Source: Pseudomonadota bacterium
GTDB taxonomy: Bacteria > Pseudomonadota > Gammaproteobacteria > Steroidobacterales > Steroidobacteraceae
Length of the DNA: 43,603 nt
Reading direction: 5' to 3'
Assembly: GCA_023433465.1 (NCBI GenBank)
Contig: JAEZCR010000180.1
Span: forward strand, 1-43,603
Shown: positions 25,483 through 33,700 of the stretch, piece by piece
Position numbering within the stretch: the first letter of the stretch is position 1
How the letters are laid out: each line of letters begins with the position of its first letter
Notes under the pieces: generated by a model
Seen by the model: only the letters and a program-made list of their open reading frames with translations
The model's database searches: none
Told to the model about the DNA's origin: nothing
Program-made: the position numbers and the translations under genes

Positions 25483-25953
25483 TCACCCCACTTTCCTGAA
25501 CATCCCCGGCTGGTAATCGCCGGCCGGCGTGCGGAATCCTATGTTCAACCTGTTCCAACCATTGATCGCGATGATGGCCAGCGTGAGCTGGGCCAGCTCG
25601 GCATCGCCGAACTGCGAGCGCGCGAGTTCGTAGACCTCATCCGGTGCATGCCCCTCCGCGATCAGCGTCAGTGCCTCGGTCCAGGCCAGCGCGGCGCGTT
25701 CGCGCCCGGTGTACAGGTGTTCGGCCTCGCGCCACGCGTTGAGAAGATAGAGACGCTGCTCGGTTTCCCCTGCGGCGCGTGCATCCTTGGCGTGCATGTC
25801 GAGGCAATATGCACAACCGTTGATCTGCGAGGCGCGCATCTTCACGAGTTCGAGCAGCGGGTGCTCGAGACCGGATTCGTTGACGACCTTCTGCATGGCG
25901 AACAAGGCATGCGCGACCTGCGGCGAAGCTTTCGACCAGTCGAGACGTTTCAT
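25483..25953 (-). CDS. carboxymuconolactone decarboxylase/AhpD-like protein, ECF41 partner
   Basis: 156-residue all-alpha CMD-family protein. The redox site is intact: Cys47-AY-Cys50 with His54 (NGCAYCLDMHAKDA), as in AhpD-type alkylhydroperoxidases. HPLLELVKMRASQINGCAYC and AWREAEHLYTGRERAALAWT are typical. It probably reduces peroxides through the Cys pair or acts on an unknown substrate. ATG 25953 has AAGGAG upstream. It follows the ECF41 sigma gene, and a perfect ECF41-type promoter lies at 25987-26013. CMD proteins are one of the three standard ECF41-linked families (CMD, oxidoreductase, epimerase), so it is very likely the sigma factor's target. Confidence 0.92.
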   Translation of the reverse strand: MKRLDWSKASPQVAHALFAMQKVVNESGLEHPLLELVKMRASQINGCAYCLDMHAKDARAAGETEQRLYLLNAWREAEHLYTGRERAALAWTEALTLIAEGHAPDEVYELARSQFGDAELAQLTLAIIAINGWNRLNIGFRTPAGDYQPGMFRKVG

Positions 25954-25986
25954 GGGTGACTCCTTTTCAGTCGATGTCACCCCGTA

Positions 25987-26013
25987 GACGGAACGGGACG
26001 CGCGGCTGTGACA
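25987..26013 (-). promoter_or_regulatory. ECF41 promoter of the CMD gene
   Basis: On the minus strand TGTCACA (26013-26007), 16 nt, then CGTC (25990-25987), an exact fit to the TGTCACA-N16-CGTC pattern known for ECF41 targets. It gives a leader of roughly 25-30 nt containing the AAGGAG. Confidence 0.85.
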
Positions 26014-26025
26014 GCCCACGGAATA

Positions 26026-26898
26026 TCAGCGCACGTCCCCGGCCGCAAAAGCCCGCAGCTTGTCGGGATTCAGGATGCTGTACACACCGAGGATGCGCCG
26101 ACCGTCCGTGCGGATGCTGATCACCGAAATCAGCCGGTCCTCGAACAATGCGGCGATGCCGGGCTCGCCGTTGATCGAGATGTCGCGGAATTCCATCTGC
26201 GCGAGGTGGCGATGGAACACACCGAGTGCGAACCGCGCCACATGTTCGGCGCCGGTGATGACTTTCTTCGCGGCCTTCGTCTTGCCGCCGCCATCGGAAG
26301 TCCAGGTTGCATCGGATGCCAGGACTTCGATCAGCGAAGCGGGGTCCTGCGACTGGACGGCCGCGACCAACCTGTGCAGCAGTTTCGTGCGTGCTTCGTT
26401 GCTCACCTGCACGCGCGGTTGCTCCGCGCGCACACGCTTGCGCGCGCGGGTGACGATCTGCCGGCAGGCGACCTCGCTCTTGCCGAGTATCTCGGCGATC
26501 GCTCCGTAATCCGAATCGAACAGGTCGTGCAGCAGGAACGCGGCCCGCTCCTCGGGCGCGAGTCGCTCGAGCACCGCGAGGAAGGCCACCGACAGGTCCG
26601 AGGCCAGCTCCGTCGCGCGATCCGCCGGCGGCGCCGTGTCCATCGTCAGCGGCTCCGGCAACCACGGACCCACGTAGGTTTCCCGTTCGGTGCGCAGCTG
26701 ACGCAGACGATCGATGCACAGCCGCGTGGTTGCCGTGACCAACCAGGCCTCCGGCGCCCGGATGTCGTGCCCCGCGCGATCCCAGCGCAGCCACGCCTCC
26801 TGCACCATGTCCTCAGCCTCGGCCCGCGAGCCGAGCATGCGGTAGGCAATGCCGTACAGGCGCCCGCGGTATTGCTCGAAAGTTTCGGTGCGTTCCAT
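26026..26898 (-). CDS. ECF41-type RNA polymerase sigma factor with SnoaL-like C-terminal extension
   Basis: 290-residue ECF sigma factor. Sigma2 spans about residues 8-75 (YGIAYRMLGSRAEAEDMVQE), sigma4 about 105-158 (LERLAPEERAAFLLHDLFD, then YGAIAEILGKSEVACRQIVT). A SnoaL-like domain of about 115 residues replaces a separate anti-sigma factor. All three ECF41 hallmarks are present: WLPEP at 79-83 in the linker, DGGGK at 202-206 and NPDKL at 277-281. In this group the extension both inhibits and enables the sigma factor, so no membrane anti-sigma gene is expected and none is seen. It is preceded by its own ECF41 promoter (autoregulation) and followed by the CMD gene. The inducing signal is unknown. 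Confidence 0.95.
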   Translation of the reverse strand: MERTETFEQYRGRLYGIAYRMLGSRAEAEDMVQEAWLRWDRAGHDIRAPEAWLVTATTRLCIDRLRQLRTERETYVGPWLPEPLTMDTAPPADRATELASDLSVAFLAVLERLAPEERAAFLLHDLFDSDYGAIAEILGKSEVACRQIVTRARKRVRAEQPRVQVSNEARTKLLHRLVAAVQSQDPASLIEVLASDATWTSDGGGKTKAAKKVITGAEHVARFALGVFHRHLAQMEFRDISINGEPGIAALFEDRLISVISIRTDGRRILGVYSILNPDKLRAFAAGDVR

Positions 26899-26907
26899 GG
26901 CACCTCA

Positions 26908-26934
26908 GACGTTGAACGAAGCCCTGCTGTGACA
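26908..26934 (-). promoter_or_regulatory. ECF41 autoregulatory promoter of the sigma gene
   Basis: TGTCACA (26934-26928), 16 nt, then CGTC (26911-26908) on the minus strand, identical in both boxes and spacing to the CMD promoter. CGTC lies only 9 nt before the ATG at 26898, so the mRNA would have almost no leader. Confidence 0.85.
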
Positions 26935-26949
26935 GCGAGCGGAGCCGCA

Positions 26950-27043
26950 GGTGCCTGGCAACGAAATCCGGGAGAAGTCGAGAGTTCAGCCATTCAGTGC
27001 GACCAGCTGCCGCGGCTTCTCCCGGATTTTGGTGCCTGGCACC
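26950..27043. repeat. inverted-repeat element, copy D (degenerate, 25/28)
   Basis: Arms 26950-26977 and 27016-27043 match at 25 of 28 positions around a 38-nt loop. The mismatches fall in the GGTGCC(T)GGCA part, where both arms keep the same orientation (GGTGCCTGGCA) instead of pairing T with A. The loop has TTCAGCC, like the TCAGCC of A and B. It looks like a decaying copy of the family. Confidence 0.75.
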
Positions 27044-27086
27044 ATCTTCGGCGAAAACGTCGAACAGCGCGCCCGGAAGTGCCCGG

Positions 27087-27118
27087 CTTATCCCGGAATT
27101 TCCGTGCCAGGCACCCTC
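27087..27118 (-). repeat. single arm of the inverted-repeat family at the 3' end of the TonB cluster
   Basis: A lone arm (TATCCCGGAATTTCCGTGCC, then AGGCACCCTC) with the B-type ATTCC core, ending at the TGA (27120-27122) of the last cluster gene. Its original partner arm is missing; copy D lies 43 bp away with a different core. Suggests a deleted or recombined element. Confidence 0.7.
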
Positions 27119-27119
27119 T

Positions 27120-27479
27120 TCAGGAGCCCATGAAGACGGTGGTGTCGTACCGCTCGAAGTTCTGCAGCGCCCGCCGATAGGAGTTGTGCACCATCCGCTC
27201 CGCCACCTTGTCCGCGCGCGGCGAAAGCAACATGCGCAACACGACGTCGTCGGCGGGACGCGTCTTGTCGTCGCCGAGGTACTGCTCGATGAGTTTGGTC
27301 ACGCGCGCGCACATCTCGTTGGTGAAGCGCAGCCGGGCGCCGTCGTGGACCGAATCCTGCGCCGGGCCATATGTGGCGCGAGCCTCGCCGGTCAGCTCGC
27401 TGAGAAAACTCGCCATGAGCCGCGCCTTGTCCGCCAAACCCATCTCGCTGAAATAGGTGATTTCGGACTGCAGGTTCAT
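27120..27479 (-). CDS. hypothetical protein, last gene of the TonB/TPR cluster
   Basis: 119-residue soluble, helix-rich protein without signal peptide or membrane segment (MNLQSEITYFSEMGLADKAR ... NFERYDTTVFMGS). I do not recognise the family. It follows the TonB-like gene by 11 bp on the same strand, with a coding-strength frame and no competing ORF, so it is very likely a real cytoplasmic component or regulator of the cluster. Its TGA lies at the edge of a repeat arm, so the transcript probably ends here. Confidence 0.75.
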   Translation of the reverse strand: MNLQSEITYFSEMGLADKARLMASFLSELTGEARATYGPAQDSVHDGARLRFTNEMCARVTKLIEQYLGDDKTRPADDVVLRMLLSPRADKVAERMVHNSYRRALQNFERYDTTVFMGS

Positions 27480-27490
27480 GGCGATGCCGA

Positions 27491-28390
27491 TCAGGCTGCG
27501 GGGAAGAAGTCGATCGGCTTGCTCACGGTCAGCGGCTCGACGTCGGCGGCCTTGAAGCGGATCTGGCGCACGCGCGCCACGATCTTCTTCTCCAGCTCGG
27601 GATCGTTGAGCTCACTCGATACGACGCGGCACATCGTGATCTCGCCGGTCGGCGCGATCGTGAATTCGAGCACCACCTTGCCCGCGAGCTCGGGTTGCTC
27701 GCGCAACGCGCGGCCATAGAGCGCGTACAGCGCACCCTTGTTGCGATCGAAGACGATCTCGACTTCCTCGCGCGCGCGCGAGGCCTTGCCGCTCGAGCCC
27801 GTGCGTTGCACGCGGCCGCCGGCGTTCGGATCGAGACCCGAAGCGTGGCTGACCTGCGTCGTGGTATGCGTGCCGATCGCGCCCGCTCCGCCGCCGAAAC
27901 CGCGCGCCATGTTGGACGTATTGATGCCGCCCGACGCCCGCCCGGCCGCCGAGGTGATGAGGTTGCGCTCCGAGCGCGCATCCTCCACCGGCGTCTTCAT
28001 CTGCGGATCCTGCAGATCGAGATTCTGGTCGCGCAGCGCGGCAAGTTCGTCGGCCAGCGCGAGCATGCCCTGGTTGCGCACGTTCGGCTTCGGCTTCTCG
28101 ACCGGCTTCTGTTCCTGCGGCTTCGGCTTCTCTGGCTCCGGCTGCTTCTCGGGTTCCGGCGGCGGTGGCGGCGGCGGCTTCTCGACGATGAGCTGAACTT
28201 CGCGCTTGGGCAGGTCTTCCGCCGTGTACTTCGGCCGCTCGGGTTGCGGCAGCAGCCAGATGATGATCGCGACGATCGTCGCGAGGATGATCAGTACGCG
28301 CAGGAGTTTCTTGAACTTCTGCTCGTTCTCCTCCTCGCGCGACCACGGGAGTTCGAAACTCCGGAAGAAAGGCGCCAGCCCGAGGTTCAT
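27491..28390 (-). CDS. TonB-like energy transducer (AgmX/PglI C-terminal type)
   Basis: 299 residues: short cytoplasmic N terminus (REEENEQKFKKLLR), one membrane helix (VLIILATIVAIIIWLLP), a long Pro/Glu/Lys-rich periplasmic linker (EKPPPPPPPEPEKQPEPEKP), a Gly-rich stretch (GFGGGAGAIG) and a C-terminal domain from about residue 205 (VEIVFDRNKGALYALYGRAL, GKVVLEFTIAPTGEITMCRV) typical of AgmX/PglI-type TonB relatives. It would link the ExbB/ExbD motor in the inner membrane to periplasmic or outer-membrane partners. It overlaps the preceding exbD-like gene by 4 bp. In Myxococcus this C-terminal domain occurs in gliding-machine proteins (GltG/PglI, GltJ/AgmX). Confidence 0.9.
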   Translation of the reverse strand: MNLGLAPFFRSFELPWSREEENEQKFKKLLRVLIILATIVAIIIWLLPQPERPKYTAEDLPKREVQLIVEKPPPPPPPEPEKQPEPEKPKPQEQKPVEKPKPNVRNQGMLALADELAALRDQNLDLQDPQMKTPVEDARSERNLITSAAGRASGGINTSNMARGFGGGAGAIGTHTTTQVSHASGLDPNAGGRVQRTGSSGKASRAREEVEIVFDRNKGALYALYGRALREQPELAGKVVLEFTIAPTGEITMCRVVSSELNDPELEKKIVARVRQIRFKAADVEPLTVSKPIDFFPAA

Positions 28391-28893
28391 GCGCCGCCTC
28401 CGGTCGCCACCTCACGCTGGATCACGGCAAGCGATACCTTGCCGAAATCCGCCGCCGTGGCGGTCGCCATGACGCGCTTGAGCACCGCGAACGGCGTGCC
28501 CTTGTCGCCCATGATGGTGACCTCGCGTTCGGCGAGATCTTCCTGGGCGGCCTGGCGCAGGCTGGTGTCGGCCTGTTCCTTGAGTGCCGCGCGCAGCGGC
28601 TCGATGACGAGCTGCGCGTCGTTGCCCGTGAGATCGGCGACCTTTGCGACGATCCGGCCATTCACCAGCAGGTCTTCGGTCGTGACCATGACGACCACGG
28701 TCTCACGCGGCTTCAGTTCCGCGATCGATTGCGGGATCGTGATGTTCTTCGTGTTGGGCAGGATTTCGACGTCCGAGCTGTGCAGCAGCAGGAAGACGAC
28801 CAGCATGGTCAGCATGTCGATGAACGGCACCAGCGCCATGTGGCTGCCGCCATGCGATCGCTGGCGATGTTTCTTGATGCGATAGGAGATCAT
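28387..28893 (-). CDS. ExbD/TolR-type protein, second copy
   Basis: 168-residue proton-channel subunit with one N-terminal helix, MALVPFIDMLTMLVVFLLLH, containing the essential Asp (Asp26), and a periplasmic domain (VVVMVTTEDLLVNGRIVAKV ... REVTIMGDKGTPFAVLKRVM). It overlaps the upstream exbD-like gene (ATGA at 28890-28893) and the downstream tonB-like gene, each by 4 bp. It differs clearly from copy 1, so the motor probably uses a heterodimer, as with AglQ/AglS. Confidence 0.9.
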   Translation of the reverse strand: MISYRIKKHRQRSHGGSHMALVPFIDMLTMLVVFLLLHSSDVEILPNTKNITIPQSIAELKPRETVVVMVTTEDLLVNGRIVAKVADLTGNDAQLVIEPLRAALKEQADTSLRQAAQEDLAEREVTIMGDKGTPFAVLKRVMATATAADFGKVSLAVIQREVATGGGA

Positions 28894-29426
28894 TTCCCAC
28901 CTCGCGCGGCGGCGCCCGTCAGCGGCGCATCACCCACCGAGATGTCCGGGAACAGCTCGACATTCTGCATGCCGATGCCGGCGCGGTTCTGCCACACGCG
29001 CACGTTGTCCATGGTCTGCACGAGCACGTCGTACGGAATGTTCTGCTCGAGCAGCACGCTCGCGGCCAGCACCGTCGGGTAGCGGGCCTTCACTTCCTGC
29101 AGGAAGGTGGATAGTCCCGTGTAGTCGTACTCACCTTCGACCTTCGGCAGCGTCCGCAGGATGCCGGAATTGCGATCGGCGATTTCGATCTTGTCCTGGC
29201 GCACGATCACCTCGAGATTCAGCCCTTTCGGAAGCTCCGGCACCGAGGAGTTGGGCGCCGGGAGATTCAACTCGAGGATGTTCGTGTGCGAGAACACCGC
29301 GGTGAACAGCAGGAAGAACACCAGAATGACCATCATGTCGATCATCGGCACGATGTTCAGATCGTGGCGGCCCTTGTACTTCGCATGGTTGCGAATGGAA
29401 CGGGCGGCGAGCTTGGATGCGGCCAT
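28890..29426 (-). CDS. ExbD/TolR-type protein, first copy
   Basis: 178 residues with a basic cytoplasmic start (RNHAKYKGRHDLN), membrane helix VPMIDMMVILVFFLLFTAVF with the conserved proton-carrying Asp30, and a periplasmic domain (LNLEVIVRQDKIEIADRNSG, VLAASVLLEQNIPYDVLVQT). It lies 60 bp after the exbB-like gene. Together with copy 2 it supplies the stator/TonB-driver D subunits. Both copies keep the Asp, so both should be able to conduct protons. Confidence 0.92.
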   Translation of the reverse strand: MAASKLAARSIRNHAKYKGRHDLNIVPMIDMMVILVFFLLFTAVFSHTNILELNLPAPNSSVPELPKGLNLEVIVRQDKIEIADRNSGILRTLPKVEGEYDYTGLSTFLQEVKARYPTVLAASVLLEQNIPYDVLVQTMDNVRVWQNRAGIGMQNVELFPDISVGDAPLTGAAARGGK

Positions 29427-29486
29427 CGGTGTTTCTCTGCGCGTTACCGGTCTTTCGTCGTGGGGTCGGTCGTCCGTGTGACGCGA

Positions 29487-30182
29487 TCAGGCGGGTCGCG
29501 GCACCGGCGAGCGCGGCATTCCAGGCTGCGGCGACGGGGCCGCCGGCTCGGAATAACGCTCGGTGATCGAGTTGAGGAACTTCACGACCGCGATTTCCAG
29601 GCTGTCGATGAGCGCCGTGGTCTTCGCTTCGAGGAACATGTGAGAGAGCAACAGCACGATGGCCACGAACAGACCGGAGGCGGTCGCGTTCATGGCTTCG
29701 GAGATGGCGGCCGCGAGCAGGCCGGCCTTCTCGGCCGGGTTCGCCTGCGATACCGCGCCGAACGCGTGGATCAGCGCGATGATGGTGCCCAACAGACCGA
29801 TGAGCATGCCGACGTTGGCGAGCGCCGCCAGATACGGCGTGCGCTTTTCGAGCCGCGGGACGATCTCGAGCAGCGACTCTTCCATCGCCTGCTGGATGTC
29901 GTCACGGCGGCGCGCCGTCGCGAGTCGCGCGAGGCCGTACTTGAGCACGGTGCCGATCTGCGCCTGCGAGTTGTTCGCGAGCGTGATCGCCTGTTTGAAG
30001 TTGCCCGCGCCGAGGTGCGGGGCGACGTCGTCCCACAGGTTGCGGTTTTTCATGGTTTCTTTCGTCAGGTAGAACCAGCGCTCGATCGCGATGGCGACGC
30101 CCACGACGAAGATGATTCCGAGCGGGAAGAGAACCAACCCGCCGTCCTTGAAGAAATTGATGATCGTATTGAACCAGCTCAC
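29487..30182 (-). CDS. MotA/TolQ/ExbB-type proton channel
   Basis: 231 residues with three helices: GGLVLFPLGIIFVVGVAIAI, YLAALANVGMLIGLLGTIIA (channel Thr in LLGT) and AISEAMNATASGLFVAIVLL (second channel Thr in NATAS). The cytoplasmic loop carries RRRDDIQQAMEESLLEIVPR. The Pro-rich tail (SEPAAPSPQPGMPRSPVPRP) is unusual. GTG 30182 has GAGGAG 8 nt upstream. The 95-bp gap before it is the only sizeable gap inside the cluster and is AT-rich (30241-30280), so an internal promoter for the motor genes is possible, though I cannot fix its boxes. Confidence 0.92.
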   Translation of the reverse strand: MSWFNTIINFFKDGGLVLFPLGIIFVVGVAIAIERWFYLTKETMKNRNLWDDVAPHLGAGNFKQAITLANNSQAQIGTVLKYGLARLATARRRDDIQQAMEESLLEIVPRLEKRTPYLAALANVGMLIGLLGTIIALIHAFGAVSQANPAEKAGLLAAAISEAMNATASGLFVAIVLLLSHMFLEAKTTALIDSLEIAVVKFLNSITERYSEPAAPSPQPGMPRSPVPRPA

Positions 30183-30277
30183 GGTGGATTCTCCTCAGAA
30201 TCGGGAATGCAGAAACGCCCCCAAGCAAGGGCAAGGGCACGACAAGATTGCGTTACATAACTGACAAAAACTGTTAA

Positions 30278-30769
30278 TCACTTCTCGCTCTTGTTGGCGG
30301 GGGCGGCCTCGTTAGGCTGCAGCGCTTCGAAGTAGCGATTCTGTCGGCGAAACACGTCACGATCGACGGGCTCCAGGACCTCGTCGAGCAGGCTGTTCAC
30401 GGGCCGCCCCACGAGATCGCCGAGCTCTGCACTACGCCAGGGCACGATGTACAGCACCTTCGGCAGTTCGCGGTTGCCCGTGATCTGCGTCGCATCGAGA
30501 TCGAGATAATCCTTCGCGCCCGGCTTCGCGGCGGGTTTGTTAGGCGTGGCCGCGGGCCTCGCGGGCGCAGGCGCGGGCTTCGCCGTCGTTCGGGCCGGCG
30601 GCGCTTCCTCCGCCTGCGGCGCGGCAGATGGCGCTGATGCCGGGGCCGAGGTGTTCACGCCGGGTTCCATCGAGTCGTTGGGCGATGCGGCCTGCGGCGC
30701 GTCCGGCGGAGTCTGCGCGAGCGCGCTGACCGCGAGCAGCAGCAACGCGACGCCGAGTAGTTTGTTCAT
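30278..30769 (-). CDS. small exported Pro/Ala-rich protein of the TonB/TPR cluster
   Basis: 163 residues: signal peptide MNKLLGVALLLLAVSALA, then a low-complexity Ala/Pro/Lys linker (about 20-90) and a compact C-terminal part (DYLDLDATQITGNRELPKVL, YIVPWRSAELGDLVGRPVNS, LLDEVLEPVDRDVFRRQNRY). I do not recognise a named family; similar short proteins sit in related ExbB/ExbD/TPR clusters. It overlaps the large TPR gene (ATGA at 30766-30769). The design, anchor-like linker plus a small domain, suggests a periplasmic connector. Confidence 0.8.
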   Translation of the reverse strand: MNKLLGVALLLLAVSALAQTPPDAPQAASPNDSMEPGVNTSAPASAPSAAPQAEEAPPARTTAKPAPAPARPAATPNKPAAKPGAKDYLDLDATQITGNRELPKVLYIVPWRSAELGDLVGRPVNSLLDEVLEPVDRDVFRRQNRYFEALQPNEAAPANKSEK

Positions 30770-33700
30770 GTTCCGCTTCCTTCCTGTGTCGGCTGCGCCG
30801 ACTGCGCCTTCGTGCGCGCGCGTAGTTCGGCGAGCCAGCTCGTCACGGGCTTGTCCTCGCCCGTGAGTTGTTTGTAGGTCTCGAGCTCGGCCTGTGCACT
30901 GACCGGATCATCGAGATAAAGATCGAGGAGGACACCCAGATTGCGGTGCGCGGGCGCGTAGGACGGATTCGCCTTGATCGCGCTCTCGTACGCGGCGCGA
31001 GCCTCGGCGAACTTGCCCGCCTGGCGCAGCGTCAGGCCGTATTCGTTCCAGGTCTGCGCATCCCAGGGCGCGAGCTCCGTCGCCTTCGCGAGCGCGGCTT
31101 CCGACTCCGCGAGCTGGTTCGCATTGCGGTGGAGGATGCCGAGGTTCGCGTACGGTCCGGACAGGTCCGGATACGACTGTGTCATCAGCTGAAATTCGAG
31201 GCTGGCCTGCGTGGGATCGGTGCGCATGAGCTGCAACGCCCGCGCGAAGTCGGTCGTGGCGCGGGCCGCCGGCTTCGGAATCACGGGCCCGGGGGGCGCG
31301 GCAGCAGTCTGCGACGTGGCCACGGGCGGCGCCGTCGGATCGGCCGGTGTCGCGATCGGCGGATCGGGCAATGCGGGCGGCGGCGGCGCGGCGGGCACGA
31401 CGGCGTCGAACGACACGCCGATCATCTCGGTCTTGCCGTAACGGCCGGGGCTGAGTTCCGCGAGCGCGGCGAAACTCTTCTTCACGCCTTCGTCGTAAAC
31501 GTTGTCGCGCGTGCGTTTCGTGTTGATCTCGTGCGTCGAGATCGCCTGCTCTTCGAACGGGAACGCCTGTTCCTCGAGCAGCGAGTTGTATTCCTCGACC
31601 TGGTCGGCGTCGAGATTCTTCGGACGCTGCGAGGCCATGATGTCCTGGCCGAGCTTGCGATAGATCTCCGCGATCTCGTAGGTCGCCATGGTCGTGACCT
31701 CGGCGACGCGGTAGTCAGCCGCGGCCTTGTATCCGCCGAGCGCCGCTTCCATCGCCTTGCGCTTCTTCGCGAGCGAGGTCTTGAGCGGCAGCACCAGCGC
31801 GATCCTGCGGTACTCGTCGCGCGCCGGCTCGGCCAGCGCGAGCTGCGCCTTCGCGGCGAGGTACTGCGTGCGGTCGGTGCGCGCGGCGCCCGCGTTGCGA
31901 TCCGCCGTGACGATCTCGCGCTGCCAGCGGCGCTGGCCTTCGATGTTGCCGGCCTTGCCCGCGATGTCGGCGAGCTTCTGCCGGGCCTCGATCGAATCGC
32001 TCACCGGTGTCGGATATGTGACGACGAAGCGTTCGAGCATGCCGACGGCCTTCGTCGTGTTGCCGGCCTTCGCGTAAAGATCCGCGGCCTGCAGGTTCGC
32101 CTCGCGCTGGATGTCGCGCGACTCGGCCGGATTCAGCGCGATGCGCTCGAACTCGAGCGCGGCCTGACCCGCCTGCCCCGTTTCGCCATACGCCACCGCG
32201 AGCTTGCGTGTGACGTCGGCCGAGTATTCGCTCTTGGGATTGTTGCTGCGGAAGCGTTCCAGCACCTGGATCGCGCGCGGCCAGTCCTTGAGGTTGATGA
32301 GCTGCGCGCCGGCGTCGTACTCGGCCTGCGCGGCGATCTTCGACGTACCCGCCACCGCGGCGATGCGCAGGAAGTCGTCGACCGCGCCGGCGTTGTCGCC
32401 GGCCTGCTGCTTGGCTTCGGCCTGGCGATACACCGCCGAGGCGATGCGCTCGGTGAGATCGGCGCGCATCTTGTCGTTCGGCGGCGTGAGATCACGCGCC
32501 GCGATGAAGCCCTGCTCCGCCTCGGCGAACTGCATCAGGTCGAAATTCGCCTGGCCGATGATCGTGTACGCGATGCGGCGCTTCGCCGCGTCGGCCGGCG
32601 GCTGGTGCGCGAGCACGAGGTTCGCGACCTCGATCGAACGCTGCAGGTCCTTCGTCGCGAAGATGTCCTCGGCGGCGCGGGTCAACACGCCCGAGGCGTC
32701 GGGATGTTCGGGGAAACTCGTGCCGAACTTGATGCCGAGATCGACCGTCTGCTTGTGCCACTCCGCCTTGTCGGCGGCCGGCAGCTTCGCCTCGTGTTTG
32801 GCCAGCGAGCCGAGCGCGGCGTAAGCCGCGGCCGCGGAGCGCGGGTTGCGCGGGTAGTTGTACGCGGTGCGCGTGAACTCCGCGGCTGCGCTGCTGAAGT
32901 CGCCCGCCTCGTACAACGTCTCCGCAAGCAGGTAGTTCGTGCCGAAGGATTCCGGATCGTCCGGGAAGGACTCGAGGTACGTGCGATACCAGCGAGCGGC
33001 CTCGAGGTACTCGTCCGCCTTCTTCGACTTCTGCGCGTTGGCGTGGAAGTACGTGGCGACGTCCTTGAGATTGATCTTCAGTTCCTTCGCGATGCTCGGG
33101 TAGTCGGCGCGGTTGCGGCCCTGCCAGAACGTCGTGCCGTAGTTGTACAGCGCGACGTATTCGCGCTTGCCTTCCAGCACCAGCTCGGTGAATCCACCCT
33201 TGCGGTAGGCCTCGATGGCCTGCATCGAAAGGCCCGGCGAGAACTCGCTGTTCGGCTCGCGCGTCGCGTAGGCGCGGTAGACGGCCGCGGCATCCTGGTA
33301 ACGCTCCTTCTCGACGTACAGATCGCCGAGCCGCGAATAGATCACGGGCGCGTAGGCGGGATTGCCGTGACCGGAGATGAACCGCTCCATCGCCGCGACG
33401 GAGTCGTCGTCGTACGAGAATGTGACGGCCATGACGCGCAGCGTGTCGTCGGCGAGCTCGCGGCTCGCGCGCGGTAGTTTGTCGAGCGGCACGAGCTTCC
33501 TGTCCGTCTTCGTGAGCATCGTGCGATCGAGCACGCCCGCGAATTGCGGCAGGCTCTCGTCGTTGAGTCCCTGCTTGAACAGCGACCAGCCGCTCTTGTA
33601 GAGGCTCTGGGTCAGGAAGGTCGACTTGTCGCCGCGCGAGACGACGTATTGATAGGCGTCCTGCGCCGCGCGGTAGTTGCGCGCCGAGAACAGCAGCTCG

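Noticed and set aside
27491..30182. Ordinary TonB iron-uptake energising unit
   Set aside because: Two distinct ExbDs, an AgmX/PglI-type transducer, TPR giants and no receptor nearby fit a Glt-like machine better, though uptake is not excluded.
30868..33477. 869-codon plus-strand frame opposite the large TPR gene
   Set aside because: No family features; mirrors the TPR codons of the minus-strand gene, which has a signal peptide and operon overlaps.
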